Shown: one piece after another, positions 55,218-63,593 of the stretch
Position numbering within the stretch: the first letter of the stretch is position 1
Layout: every line of letters starts with the position of its first letter
DNA from: an uncultured Clostridia bacterium
Lineage (GTDB): Bacteria > Bacillota > Clostridia > Monoglobales > Monoglobaceae
Length of the DNA stretch: 64,000 nucleotides
NCBI GenBank assembly: GCA_947625905.1
Contig: CANQQJ010000004.1
Coordinates: 49,909-113,908, forward strand
Reading direction: 5' to 3'
Notes under the pieces: model-generated
The model's database searches: none
What the model was told of the DNA's origin: nothing
The model's input: the letters and a program-made list of their open reading frames with translations, nothing else
Position numbers and translations under genes: made by a program

Positions 55218-56153
55218 TTAATTGTTTTTCGCGCCGTCGTCCGACAGCACCTCTTTGAGCGATGCCGCAAGCCCCGCTATGCCTTGTATCTCCGACGGCA
55301 GGATAATTTTTGTCGCCTTTCCGTCCGCGGCCTTCTCGAAGGCCTCAAGGCTCTTTATTGTCAGCACCTGCTTTGAGGGCATAGCCTCGTTGAGCATTTT
55401 GATGCCGTCCGCGGTCGCCCGCTGCACGTTTCTGATGGCCTCCGCCTCGCCTTCCGCGATTCGGATGGCCGCTTCCTTGTCCGCCTCGGCCCGAAGTATC
55501 TGCGAGGCCTTCTCGGCCTCCGCCTCCAGGATCCTGGACTCCTTCTCGCCCTCGGCCACAAGGATCGCCGACTTCTTTTCGCCCTCGGCGCGGAGGATCG
55601 ACTCGCGGCGCTCGCGCTCCGCCTTCATCTGTTTCTCCATCGCCTCGCGGATGCCCGCCGGCGGAATTATATTCTTAAGCTCGACTCGGTTCACCTTGAT
55701 GCCCCACGGGTCGGTGGCCTCGTCGAGAATAGAACGCATTTTTGTGTTTATAACATCTCTTGACGTCAAGCTTTCGTCAAGCTCCATATCGCCGATTATG
55801 TTTCTGAGCGTCGTGGCGGTCAGATTCTCGATCGCCGCCATTGGCAGCTCCACGCCGTAGGTGTAGAGCTTGGGGTCGGTTATCTGATAATACACGACCG
55901 TGTCTATCTGCATTGTGACGTTGTCCTTAGTGATAACGGGCTGCGGAGGGAAATCCACGACCTGCTCTTTAAGCGTCACGCGGTTCGATATCCGCTCTAT
56001 GAGCGGTATCTTCACATGCAGACCGGTGCTCCATGTGGCGCTGTAGGCGCCCAGACGCTCGATAACATACGCCTTGGCCTGGGGAACGATTTTTATGTTC
56101 GCCGCCACCAAAACGATAATCAGCGCTATTAAAACTATGATAAATACTTCCAT
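55218..56153 (-). CDS. SPFH domain protein (stomatin/QmcA type)
   Basis: This membrane-microdomain scaffold protein has one N-terminal span (about 2-20). An SPFH domain follows, with VPQAKAYVIERLGAYSATWS and VVDFPPQPVITKDNVTM, then a long Glu/Ala-rich coiled coil with repeated AEGEKES and AEADKEA units. The ATG at 56153 is chosen because AAAGGAG lies 9 nt upstream and the membrane span begins there; a 49-codon extension overlaps the nfeD gene. The product has 311 residues. It is paired with NfeD, its usual partner. Confidence 0.92.
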   Translation of the reverse strand: MEVFIIVLIALIIVLVAANIKIVPQAKAYVIERLGAYSATWSTGLHVKIPLIERISNRVTLKEQVVDFPPQPVITKDNVTMQIDTVVYYQITDPKLYTYGVELPMAAIENLTATTLRNIIGDMELDESLTSRDVINTKMRSILDEATDPWGIKVNRVELKNIIPPAGIREAMEKQMKAERERRESILRAEGEKKSAILVAEGEKESRILEAEAEKASQILRAEADKEAAIRIAEGEAEAIRNVQRATADGIKMLNEAMPSKQVLTIKSLEAFEKAADGKATKIILPSEIQGIAGLAASLKEVLSDDGAKNN

Positions 56154-56188
56154 ATCGACTCGCTCCTTTATGTATAGTTTTCCTCGCT

Positions 56189-56632
56189 TTATTCCGAGCG
56201 CTCCGCCGGGCGAACCACCAGCTTTACGCCGGATATCCGTATGACCTCGACCTTTTCGTCCTTCTCGATCGTTCCGCCGTTTTCCGAAACCGCTGACCAA
56301 ACGCTGCCGCCGACCTTGACGCGGCCCGAGGAATTGATCCCGTCTATGGCCTCGGTCACGATCCCGACCTCGCCTATAAATCTGTCAGCATTCGTTTTCT
56401 GCGGTTCTTTGACCGCTATCTTCTTCAAAGCGGGACGCGTGACGCATAAAAACAGCGCCGACACGATCACAAAGGTCCCCGCCTGCGCCACAAGAGAAAG
56501 CCCGAGCTGCGCGGCAACCGCCGCCGCCACGGCTCCCAATGCGAACCATATTGTGACGAGAGCCACGGTGGCGCCCTCGATAATCCCGAAAACAACCGCC
56601 GCGATCACCCAAAAAATACAGGCACTTGTCAT
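56189..56632 (-). CDS. NfeD family membrane protein
   Basis: This 147-residue protein has three to four spans (about 5-75) and then an OB-fold domain with GEVGIVTEAIDGINSSGRVKV and GSVWSAVSENGG. NfeD proteins work with SPFH proteins in membrane organisation. The exact start is unsure: the ATG at 56632 gives the expected membrane opening but has only GGTG upstream, while a GTG at 56674 would add 14 residues. Confidence 0.88.
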   Translation of the reverse strand: MTSACIFWVIAAVVFGIIEGATVALVTIWFALGAVAAAVAAQLGLSLVAQAGTFVIVSALFLCVTRPALKKIAVKEPQKTNADRFIGEVGIVTEAIDGINSSGRVKVGGSVWSAVSENGGTIEKDEKVEVIRISGVKLVVRPAERSE

Positions 56633-56701
56633 AATATCACCCACAATGCGCTGAACAAACCGCGTTCCTTTCACAAGATAGCATGTCCCGATCCGCGGTT
56701 T

Positions 56702-57154
56702 TTAATACGCTCTCTTGTAGCCTCCGCTGCGCTTGTTGTCGTTGCTGCGCTTCAGATCCTGAAATTTTTCGTCGCTGTCGCGTTTAAACTTTTGGAGCAT
56801 GTCGTCAAAGCTGAGGTCGCTGCGCTTTGCGAACTCAAACTCCTCGGGGGGCTGAGTAGGCTTGCGGGACGGCTTCTGAGCCGTCTTTTCCTTTTTGCTT
56901 CGACGCGGCTTTTTCTGCTGTTCCTGCTCAACGCGCTTGATCGAAAGACTGATTTTGTCACCCTGAACGGCAATGACCTTGACTCTGACCTTTTGGCCCT
57001 TTTTCAAATGGTCGTTCACATCCTCGACATATGTCGGGGCGATTTCGGAAATATGAATAAGACCTGATTTCCCTTCTCCGAGATCGGCAAACGCGCCAAA
57101 AGACGCAATACCGGTAATTCTCGCGTCGAGTACCGTTCCTTCTTCAATTTGCAT
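56702..57154 (-). CDS. S1 RNA-binding domain protein, YabR-like
   Basis: One S1 domain occupies about 1-75 (EEGTVLDARITGIASFGAF, GLIHISEIA, KVIAVQGDKISLSIKR). A Lys/Arg-rich disordered tail follows, ending RSGGYKRAY. It has 150 residues. It probably binds RNA or ribosomes. It lies downstream of divIC, as in Bacillus (divIC-yabR). The ribosome site GGAAGGGAAC is weak and distant. Confidence 0.88.
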   Translation of the reverse strand: MQIEEGTVLDARITGIASFGAFADLGEGKSGLIHISEIAPTYVEDVNDHLKKGQKVRVKVIAVQGDKISLSIKRVEQEQQKKPRRSKKEKTAQKPSRKPTQPPEEFEFAKRSDLSFDDMLQKFKRDSDEKFQDLKRSNDNKRSGGYKRAY

Positions 57155-57217
57155 ATTATGTTTTGTTCCCTTCCGGAAGCCCGCGCTTCCCGATATGTTA
57201 ATTAATTATTTCCGAAA

Positions 57218-57586
57218 TCAGTTGCTGCCGCTCAGGTCGATATACACCCGCTCGTTGGGAGCGACAAGTCCGAGCTTCTCGCGCGCCATGCGCTCCATAT
57301 ACTCGGGGTCGTTGACGCTCTCAAGCTCGCCGCTTAAGCGCTCTGTCTCGCGCGACGCGGCCTCGATCTGCCCGTTTATGCTTTGTATCTCGTCATTCTT
57401 GCGGCTCAGGACCGCCTGCTGGCTTATCACCTTGCAGACAAAATAGGCGCAAAACGCCAAAACAAACAGGCTCAGCGCAAGCCTTTTGAAGTTTATTTTA
57501 ACCTTTCCGGTTTTCTTGATCGTCCGCGCCGCCCTGTCTCTGACGTTGGCGGAGCGTCTTCTTGTGTTTCTTGTTCTGCTTCTCAT
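57218..57586 (-). CDS. divIC: Septum formation initiator, DivIC/FtsB family
   Basis: The protein has 122 residues. An Arg-rich cytoplasmic tail (about 1-37) precedes one span (about 38-55), a coiled coil (about 60-95) and the FtsB/DivIC end YMERMAREKLGLVAPNE. It acts with FtsL and DivIB in divisome assembly. The ATG at 57586 is chosen because AGGTGG lies 6 nt before it; an ATG at 57625 has no ribosome site. Confidence 0.9.
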   Translation of the reverse strand: MRSRTRNTRRRSANVRDRAARTIKKTGKVKINFKRLALSLFVLAFCAYFVCKVISQQAVLSRKNDEIQSINGQIEAASRETERLSGELESVNDPEYMERMAREKLGLVAPNERVYIDLSGSN

Positions 57587-57733
57587 ATCAGGCCACCTGC
57601 CGCGAAAAAATTTGAGACACAACATGACACAATATATACATATTTATCACATTATATATTGTATTATATAATACCTCGCAGACTTTGTCAATCAAAAATA
57701 ACGAAAATTTTGTCTTAATTTAATAATTTTTTG

Positions 57734-58222
57734 CTATGAGCGCAGCCTGTTTGAAAGCCTGATTTTGAGCGTCCGCCATATATCGGCTATCTCGCGCGAG
57801 CCCTCCCGCGAGTGCCACACGACCACGCTTATCGGCCGCCTTATCAGCTTTGAGACCAAACGGACGGGAAAAAGCAGTATCCCGGCCGCAAAACACACAA
57901 GCCGCGTGAAAACGCGGTATACCTTTCCGAAAAGGCGCATCAGACGGTCGCCCAGCGCAAGCTTCAAAAGCAGCGCGCCGAGGCCGAGTCCCAATATTCC
58001 GTACCAGCGTATTATGCCGACATTCTCGCGAAACGCGAGCGCGTATGCCAAAAGTCCCAGCGCGGCGAGGAATAATATATCCTCGAGATACACAAAAAAG
58101 GCTTTGACTTTTTTCTCCCTCCTGCGCGCCCGCAGAAAATCATAAACCGCCGCGAAAAGCGCGCCGCATCCCATTGATTCCAAAAAATAAGCGATCTCAT
58201 TCGCATCCGTAAATTTATCCAC
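57734..58222 (-). CDS. yabQ: Spore cortex biosynthesis protein YabQ
   Basis: This sporulation membrane protein is needed for cortex formation in Bacillus. Its 162 residues have about four spans, beginning YFLESMGCGALFAAVYDFLR, which is the YabQ signature. The start is GTG at 58222 with GGAGG 8 nt upstream. The yabP-yabQ-divIC-yabR order is the classic one and marks the organism as a spore former or a recent descendant of one. Confidence 0.92.
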   Translation of the reverse strand: MDKFTDANEIAYFLESMGCGALFAAVYDFLRARRREKKVKAFFVYLEDILFLAALGLLAYALAFRENVGIIRWYGILGLGLGALLLKLALGDRLMRLFGKVYRVFTRLVCFAAGILLFPVRLVSKLIRRPISVVVWHSREGSREIADIWRTLKIRLSNRLRS

Positions 58223-58249
58223 AGCTTTATCCTCCGTAAATCTTTCGGC

Positions 58250-58534
58250 CTACCTGAACAGCCTGCCGAAAAAGCCTCCGCTCTGCTCTTGTCCGCCCGC
58301 GGCCTCGGTGTACTCTATCTTGTCGACCTCGCCGTCGATTATAAGCTGGCCGTCGTCCACGTTAAGCTTGCTGACTTTGAAATTATATCCGGTCACCACC
58401 ATGACCCCCATCGCGGTATACACCACCGCCTTTTCCTCGTTGAAGCTCTCCACATCCTCCACGCGGTTGATCTTTATCCTGCTCCGATCCTCGATTACCA
58501 CGGTGTGCTTCGCGCCCGCCTCGGTATTATCCAT
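58250..58534 (-). CDS. yabP: Sporulation protein YabP
   Basis: The 94-residue YabP protein has the pattern IEDRSRIKINRVEDVESFNE and LNVDDGQLIIDGEVDKIEY. The ATG at 58534 is preferred because GGGAGGT lies 7 nt upstream; an in-frame GTG 9 nt earlier overlaps that ribosome site. It is the first gene of yabP-yabQ, and a sigma-E-like promoter lies at 58565-58593. The C-terminus is Gly/Gln-rich, which is unlike the Bacillus protein. Confidence 0.93.
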   Translation of the reverse strand: MDNTEAGAKHTVVIEDRSRIKINRVEDVESFNEEKAVVYTAMGVMVVTGYNFKVSKLNVDDGQLIIDGEVDKIEYTEAAGGQEQSGGFFGRLFR

Positions 58535-58564
58535 CTTCCGCACCTCCCGAATTTTTCCTGCTTA

Positions 58565-58593
58565 ATCCTATGCGGAATATTTTAAATTTATGC
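58565..58593 (-). promoter_or_regulatory. Candidate sigma-E (mother-cell) promoter for yabP-yabQ
   Basis: On the minus strand GCATAAA (58587-58593) is 14 nt from CATAGGAT (58565-58572). This fits the Bacillus sigma-E pattern at the -35, at the spacing, and at six of eight -10 positions. yabQ is known to be sigma-E-dependent in Bacillus. Confidence 0.45.
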
Positions 58594-58600
58594 ATAATAA

Positions 58601-58622
58601 AAACCCGCTTGAAAGCGGGTTT
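58601..58622 (-). terminator. Terminator of the secreted-hydrolase operon
   Basis: A 9-bp stem, AAACCCGCT with AGCGGGTTT and loop TGAA, lies 8 nt past the stop at 58631. It has T-rich flanks on both strands, so it works in either direction. Confidence 0.85.
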
Positions 58623-58630
58623 TATCGGCT

Positions 58631-60367
58631 TTATTTTGTAAAGAAAGCTTTTGCTTTAAAATTATCATTCAGCATTATATCATCCGGAATATAGACCACA
58701 TCCTCAATTTTACCGCTTTGCAGTCTTTGAAGAAGCTCGCCGGCATTATATCCGATTTTGATACCCGCCTCGCCGTACGACTCGCGGATAAGTTCGGCGC
58801 ACGAGATCTCATTGTAACCAAACATATATTTGTATCCGAAAGAATAGTTTTTGAATTTTTCGCGCCCCTTGTCGATAATTTCGAGACGCTGCTCGTCAGT
58901 GATATTGTCATATGAATACAAGGTTATTGATTTTGTTTTGCTCCAGTAATCATTATTTGTCAGCATATCATAACTCAGATAATCTGTATCGCTGTCGGAA
59001 CCTACTCCGTATTCCGCGTTTCTCGCGTGAAAAACATGCAAAACTCCTCCGTCCGACCCTATCACCAATGCCGAATGATTATTATACCCGTATGTCACCG
59101 CGTCGGTCCTGCGGCATAATATAACATCCCCCGGCCGAGCCGCCGCGCACAATCTTTCCCATGCCTCGCGCCCGCCCGCGGAAGAAACGGCATCAAAATA
59201 CCCCGAAGGCTCTTCGGGATGGTATCCGGGCGAATGTTCCAAAATACCGTTTTTCAACTCCGTAATAACACTCGCACAGTCTGCGCCCGCAACATCGTTC
59301 ATATATTTATAATGGGAATACAGACTCTTCAAATCATTCTCGTCCCGCCGCAGCTCCGCTTCGGGCGAAAGACCGACAAGAACGGCTTTTCCGTCATCGG
59401 ATTTATACATATTGTCTTTGTCGTTGTAAAACCCGGTGATATAAAGCGTGTCCGCGTCGTATGTGTACGCGGAAACGCCCTCCGTTCTTTCAAATACACC
59501 GTCGTCTGTGAGTCTAAGCCGGTAAAGCTCACCGCTGTCATTTGTAAAATACAAACTCCCCGAACGAGCCAGTTCAATACCTCTGCGCTCGTCCTGCATA
59601 AACTCGTTCAAAAAACGATCAAAGGTATCATCGGGCTTGACCGTATATTTTTTAAGATCAAAAAGTTCGGCTGCGGCGTTCTTATCTTCCTCATCCATGC
59701 GCACGCCGTTAAACTTCACCGTATTCGTCTCGTAATCATGAGCGCATACCAATTCAAGCATCTCGGCTATAGTGTCCGCGTCGGCATAATGAATGCCGTT
59801 TTTTGTTTCCGGCTTTTCGTATATGCTTTTGATCTGCGACCCGATTATAACGGTTGGGCATAGCGGGGTAAAGAAAGAATCGAGGCCTCCTCGGCTCCTG
59901 ACGTGGACTATTCCGCAATCTTTGTTATATTTTATTTCGGCGCCGTACAGCGCGGCCAAAAACTCGACCGGATACAGAGCCGTCCCGTTACTGATATATG
60001 CCTCGGCCTCTTTGCTGCCGTCATAGTAAATACGATTATTGCTTATACAGCCGCGATTTTCCGCCGCCATGATCAAACGAAGCTCCTTCGGGTCAACATC
60101 CGACAGCTCCGAATCTCCCGGCGTATAAGAAATTTCAGACTCGCCGTTTTCGTCCTCTGTCCCGCTTTTTACATCAATATCGGCGGAAAAAGAGCTTATT
60201 ATTTTGCCGATATCGCCGCGCTCTCCGCTATCGTTAAAAACACTTTCGAAGACGCGGCCGGCGTTATCCGTGTTAACGGCGCCGCCACGGCAGAGAGCCG
60301 AGATGATTATCGCCGACGCGGCAGCGACTGCTGCCGCCGCTGCCGCTATAATATATTTTTTTCGCAT
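58631..60367 (-). CDS. Secreted stalk-domain protein with permuted papain-like (YiiX/NlpC-P60) domain
   Basis: The 578-residue protein has an N-terminal hydrophobic anchor or signal (about 5-26). A copper-amine-oxidase-like stalk domain (about 120-222, ISNGTALYPVEFLAALYGAE and ADTIAEMLELVCAHD) follows, then a middle part of unknown fold (about 230-400). The C-terminal domain (about 405-565) opens with RPGDVILCR, then NNHSALVIGS with His431, and ends with ISCAELIRESYGEAGI with Cys523. His before Cys is the circularly permuted order of the YiiX-type NlpC/P60 fold, whose members cut peptide or amide bonds, often in envelopes. It lies 35 nt after the SLH-VWA gene and is probably co-transcribed. 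Substrate unknown. Confidence 0.8.
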   Translation of the reverse strand: MRKKYIIAAAAAAVAAASAIIISALCRGGAVNTDNAGRVFESVFNDSGERGDIGKIISSFSADIDVKSGTEDENGESEISYTPGDSELSDVDPKELRLIMAAENRGCISNNRIYYDGSKEAEAYISNGTALYPVEFLAALYGAEIKYNKDCGIVHVRSRGGLDSFFTPLCPTVIIGSQIKSIYEKPETKNGIHYADADTIAEMLELVCAHDYETNTVKFNGVRMDEEDKNAAAELFDLKKYTVKPDDTFDRFLNEFMQDERRGIELARSGSLYFTNDSGELYRLRLTDDGVFERTEGVSAYTYDADTLYITGFYNDKDNMYKSDDGKAVLVGLSPEAELRRDENDLKSLYSHYKYMNDVAGADCASVITELKNGILEHSPGYHPEEPSGYFDAVSSAGGREAWERLCAAARPGDVILCRRTDAVTYGYNNHSALVIGSDGGVLHVFHARNAEYGVGSDSDTDYLSYDMLTNNDYWSKTKSITLYSYDNITDEQRLEIIDKGREKFKNYSFGYKYMFGYNEISCAELIRESYGEAGIKIGYNAGELLQRLQSGKIEDVVYIPDDIMLNDNFKAKAFFTK

Positions 60368-60402
60368 ATTACATTCCGTTCTCCAATTCGTGTTTCACGA
60401 CT

Positions 60403-63108
60403 TTACTTTTCGTGAACATAAGAAGCGCTGATCTCAGTGCCGTCATTTTTGCCGTCATTATTCGGATTTTCAATATATTTTCCCGAGCTTCTCAAATCTT
60501 CGCCCACTAAGCCGGGGTTATATCCGAATGCGGTGTATGTGAACACATTGGTTTTCGTATCATGGACTATGTCGCTGTACAGGAGCTCAACACCGATCCT
60601 GTGCGCCCAAGATATATTCCAATCGCGCGGCTTAAGACTCAGACCGTTTGAATTATATTTGTTGTAAATATTGGCGGCCCAAGTAGTGCAATTGTTATCA
60701 ACCAGCTGATATTGCTCATCGATCTCATAGGCGTTGGCATTGTTCTGATAAAACACCGGATGGAATTTCCCGTTAACATACTTCGCGCAAATTTCCTCAG
60801 CCTGAGATTGAGTGATCTCGGATATCTGCGCCACCGTCCACGAGGCTCTGAAATCGTTTCTGATGGTTCCGGCATATTGTTTCTTGTTAAAGGCGCTGGC
60901 TAATCCGCAGTCCGGATCGTTTGTGCAGAATCCGAGATACATGATCTCTTTGGTCCTGTCTCCGGAAACAGTGTCGGCATAACGCTCCAGACGAATGAAC
61001 GAGTGGCCCGTTGAGCCCAAACCGGCAACCGCGGTGTCGCTGTTGTTTTTGGCCTGATTGACCATAAGCGCCAAAGTCAGCTTGTCGCCGTATTTTTGAC
61101 TTATATACTTATCTATACCGTTTTCATATTTGATCTTGGTAAGCGGAAAGCTGTCGTCATAATCTATGATGCCGTCGCCGTCGCTGTCCTTCTCGCCGGG
61201 ATCCGAGTTAACTTTATAATAGCAGTAAAAATGTATTCCGTTTATTATATCCGTCTCGGTCACATCGGTATCATAAACCAGGCTCTTTCCGACCTCATCA
61301 CCGTCCGTGAGCGTATCCGAGTCGGTGTCGGAACGCATAGGATCCGAAACGATCATGGTTCCGTACTGGGTGCGCATGCCGTTTTCCTCAACCGCATCGT
61401 ATATTCCGTCATTGTCGCTGTCAATCGTGTCCCAGCCTATATTCTCGCCTTTTATTCTTTTAAACACCTCAACAAGGCTGTCGGCGTTATCGGCAGGATA
61501 GTATTTTCCGCCGGTATCGTCGGCTATCTGTTTAAGCAGTTCAACATCCGCACTCTCGCCCAAGCCGATCGTATAGATCTTATAGCCCGCGGCGGCGGCT
61601 TTGACAACCTCATTTTCATCGTAGCTTGCCGATTTGCTGTCATGATTTCCGTCTGTCAAAAGCACGATTATTTTTTCCGAGTCTCTGGATATGCCGTCGA
61701 GGATCGAAATTCCCCTGCTCACGGCCCCGCTTATATTTGTTCCGCTTTGAACCGTGGTGCTTTCGATCTGATTCTGGACCGTGCTCCAATCGGTAATTTC
61801 CGAAACAAGATTATATCCCGTGACGTCGCTGTCAGAGTCGTAAAAACTGATAACGTCAAAACCGTCGTCAGGCTCGAGGGCGCGAATGAAATAGAATATC
61901 GCGGATTTTCTGATATTATTGGGGTCGCTGCCGTGGATTCCGCTGTTGCTCATCATATATTCCTCATCCATGCTGTAAGAATCATCCATAAGGAAAACAA
62001 CGTCGAAATCTTTATGATCCGTCTGTTCGGACCTTGCCACGGTTTGGTTTTTAAGCCACTCCTCGTACCACGTCTTTTGGTTTACAAGAACATACGCGCC
62101 CAGCTGCGTGTCAGTGGCCGAAACCGTATCGTTCGCCGCGTCAACGCGCGTGTCGTTAAGCAACATCATTCTGCCGCGAGAATTATCATACCTGGCGATA
62201 GCTATATTCTGCTCGTCTTCCGCGCTCAGCCCCGAGCTGTTATATCCCACCCGAACAGTGGTCCGCTTGATTCGATCAGTAGGCTCGCTAACGCTCACCG
62301 AAAAACCCGATCCGAGACTTCCGGCGGTATCTTTGACCATTACCTCGGAGCCGACATCGTTATTTATTATGATCTCGCCAAGTTCGTCAACCGCTTGTCC
62401 TTCCACCTTCACGCTTTCAACAAGCGAACCGTCGCCGCTCGAAAAGGTTTCCGAAGCGGAAAAGCTTTCGGTTTCGCCCTCGAACGTATCTCTGTTTTCA
62501 TAAACTCTGTTAACAAGGCAAATCGCCTCTTCGCTTGTGACCGTGCCCTGAGGATCTATTTCGTTATTGCCGACTCCGTTGACGACATTATGGTCCACGG
62601 CGTAATTAACGGACGGCCACGCCCAATCGCTGATCAAATATCCGTCGGCAAACTCATGATTTGTATACGAATACACCGTGGAAGTTTCGATGGCCGACTC
62701 AATGCAGCGCGTGATCATAGTGCATATCGTCTCGCGCGTTATCGGAGAATACGGGTCAAAAGACGTGGGCGCCACGCCTTTGACTATACCGCAGCGATAC
62801 GCCTTGAAAACTTCTGTGTTGTCGGTATCTTCAAATACGTCATTTGACGGCACCGCAGGCACGGGAGCAAGCAGGTCATACAGCTTTACGACAAGCTCGC
62901 AGAACATTTCTCTGGTTACGGTCTGAGAATAGTCAGCCGCCAGACTGTACGTAATCAACCCGTTCTTTTTCGCTTCGGCGATTTCGTTTTCGGCCCAATC
63001 ACTCGGAGCGCTCCGCACGGCAAAAGCCGGTATTCCGATCGTTTGAAAAACGAGCAAAAACGTCATGCACAACGCAATAAATATCTTTGGTAAATTTCTT
63101 TTCATCAT
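60403..63108 (-). CDS. SLH-VWA surface protein with C-terminal permuted papain-like domain
   Basis: The 901-residue protein has a signal peptide (1-30) and three SLH domains (about 34-203). A VWA domain (about 367-555) has a complete MIDAS: DDSYS (Asp375, Ser377, Ser379), Thr457 and Asp486. Calcium-binding type-3 repeats such as DSDNDGIYD, DTDSDTLTDGDE and DSDGDGIIDYDD lie at about 562-655. The C-terminal domain (about 670-840) has GHSFIRLE with His702 and DNNCTTWAANIYN with Cys807. That resembles a permuted papain-like hydrolase and matches the type in the next gene. SLH domains should tether it to the wall, and VWA may bind a protein ligand. The catalytic assignment is inference. The ATG follows GGGAGG. 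Confidence 0.82.
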   Translation of the reverse strand: MMKRNLPKIFIALCMTFLLVFQTIGIPAFAVRSAPSDWAENEIAEAKKNGLITYSLAADYSQTVTREMFCELVVKLYDLLAPVPAVPSNDVFEDTDNTEVFKAYRCGIVKGVAPTSFDPYSPITRETICTMITRCIESAIETSTVYSYTNHEFADGYLISDWAWPSVNYAVDHNVVNGVGNNEIDPQGTVTSEEAICLVNRVYENRDTFEGETESFSASETFSSGDGSLVESVKVEGQAVDELGEIIINNDVGSEVMVKDTAGSLGSGFSVSVSEPTDRIKRTTVRVGYNSSGLSAEDEQNIAIARYDNSRGRMMLLNDTRVDAANDTVSATDTQLGAYVLVNQKTWYEEWLKNQTVARSEQTDHKDFDVVFLMDDSYSMDEEYMMSNSGIHGSDPNNIRKSAIFYFIRALEPDDGFDVISFYDSDSDVTGYNLVSEITDWSTVQNQIESTTVQSGTNISGAVSRGISILDGISRDSEKIIVLLTDGNHDSKSASYDENEVVKAAAAGYKIYTIGLGESADVELLKQIADDTGGKYYPADNADSLVEVFKRIKGENIGWDTIDSDNDGIYDAVEENGMRTQYGTMIVSDPMRSDTDSDTLTDGDEVGKSLVYDTDVTETDIINGIHFYCYYKVNSDPGEKDSDGDGIIDYDDSFPLTKIKYENGIDKYISQKYGDKLTLALMVNQAKNNSDTAVAGLGSTGHSFIRLERYADTVSGDRTKEIMYLGFCTNDPDCGLASAFNKKQYAGTIRNDFRASWTVAQISEITQSQAEEICAKYVNGKFHPVFYQNNANAYEIDEQYQLVDNNCTTWAANIYNKYNSNGLSLKPRDWNISWAHRIGVELLYSDIVHDTKTNVFTYTAFGYNPGLVGEDLRSSGKYIENPNNDGKNDGTEISASYVHEK

Positions 63109-63137
63109 CGCTTTCCTCCCAACGTCATATTATTTAA

Positions 63138-63166
63138 ATTATATCACAATAAATTTAGAATATCAA
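63138..63166 (-). promoter_or_regulatory. Sigma-A promoter for the SLH-VWA operon
   Basis: TTGATA (63161-63166), 17 nt, TATAAT (63138-63143) on the minus strand, 30 nt before the start codon. Confidence 0.85.
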
Positions 63167-63218
63167 CTAAATTTGATTATATTTTAAAAAATTTTGTGTT
63201 ATTCATGACAAATCAATA

Positions 63219-63244
63219 CCGCCGACTGCGGTATGCGTCGGCGG
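63219..63244 (-). terminator. Hairpin after the Cys-rich gene
   Basis: CCGCCGAC and GTCGGCGG form a perfect 8-bp stem with a 10-nt loop, just past the stop of the gene at 63252. There is no T run, so terminator activity is uncertain. Confidence 0.4.
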
Positions 63245-63251
63245 AGATTAA

Positions 63252-63494
63252 TTACTTTTGCTCTGTGATTTTCCAATTAAACATTTCTTTAAAATCATTA
63301 AAACAGTCTTTGCAGATCCAATGATATCTGTCTTCGGTGCAGTACGCGTCTTTTTCGGTTTCGTCTATTGTTTCCGAGCAAAATGCGCAATGATCGTGAG
63401 TCCAATTTTCACTGTACGGGACGTACGGAACTTGAGTTAATTCTTTGCCGAACAGATAATCGATTTGATTTGTTAATCTCCGGTCATTTTTCAT
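63252..63494 (-). CDS. Small Cys-rich putative zinc-binding protein
   Basis: This 80-residue protein has no named family that I can assign. It carries two CxxC-like pairs, HCAFC and ICKDC, separated by about 30 residues with an extra AYC between, suggesting a zinc ribbon. The tail FNDFKEMFNWKI is aromatic and helical. I recall similar small hypothetical proteins in gut Firmicutes but cannot prove a function. The ATG follows CGGAGAA. Upstream lies the repeat array at the window edge. Confidence 0.7.
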   Translation of the reverse strand: MKNDRRLTNQIDYLFGKELTQVPYVPYSENWTHDHCAFCSETIDETEKDAYCTEDRYHWICKDCFNDFKEMFNWKITEQK

Positions 63495-63593
63495 GTTTTA
63501 TTCTCCGTATATTTTGTTGTTCATGTCGATTTAGTCTATTTATAATCATTATAGCATAGATGTTTATTTTTTACAAACATAATTTAAAAAATC

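Noticed and set aside
61096..62847. Open frame of 583 codons on the plus strand
   Set aside because: It is a shadow of the minus-strand SLH-VWA gene, which has clear domains, a promoter and a ribosome site. The shadow has no recognisable motif or ribosome site.
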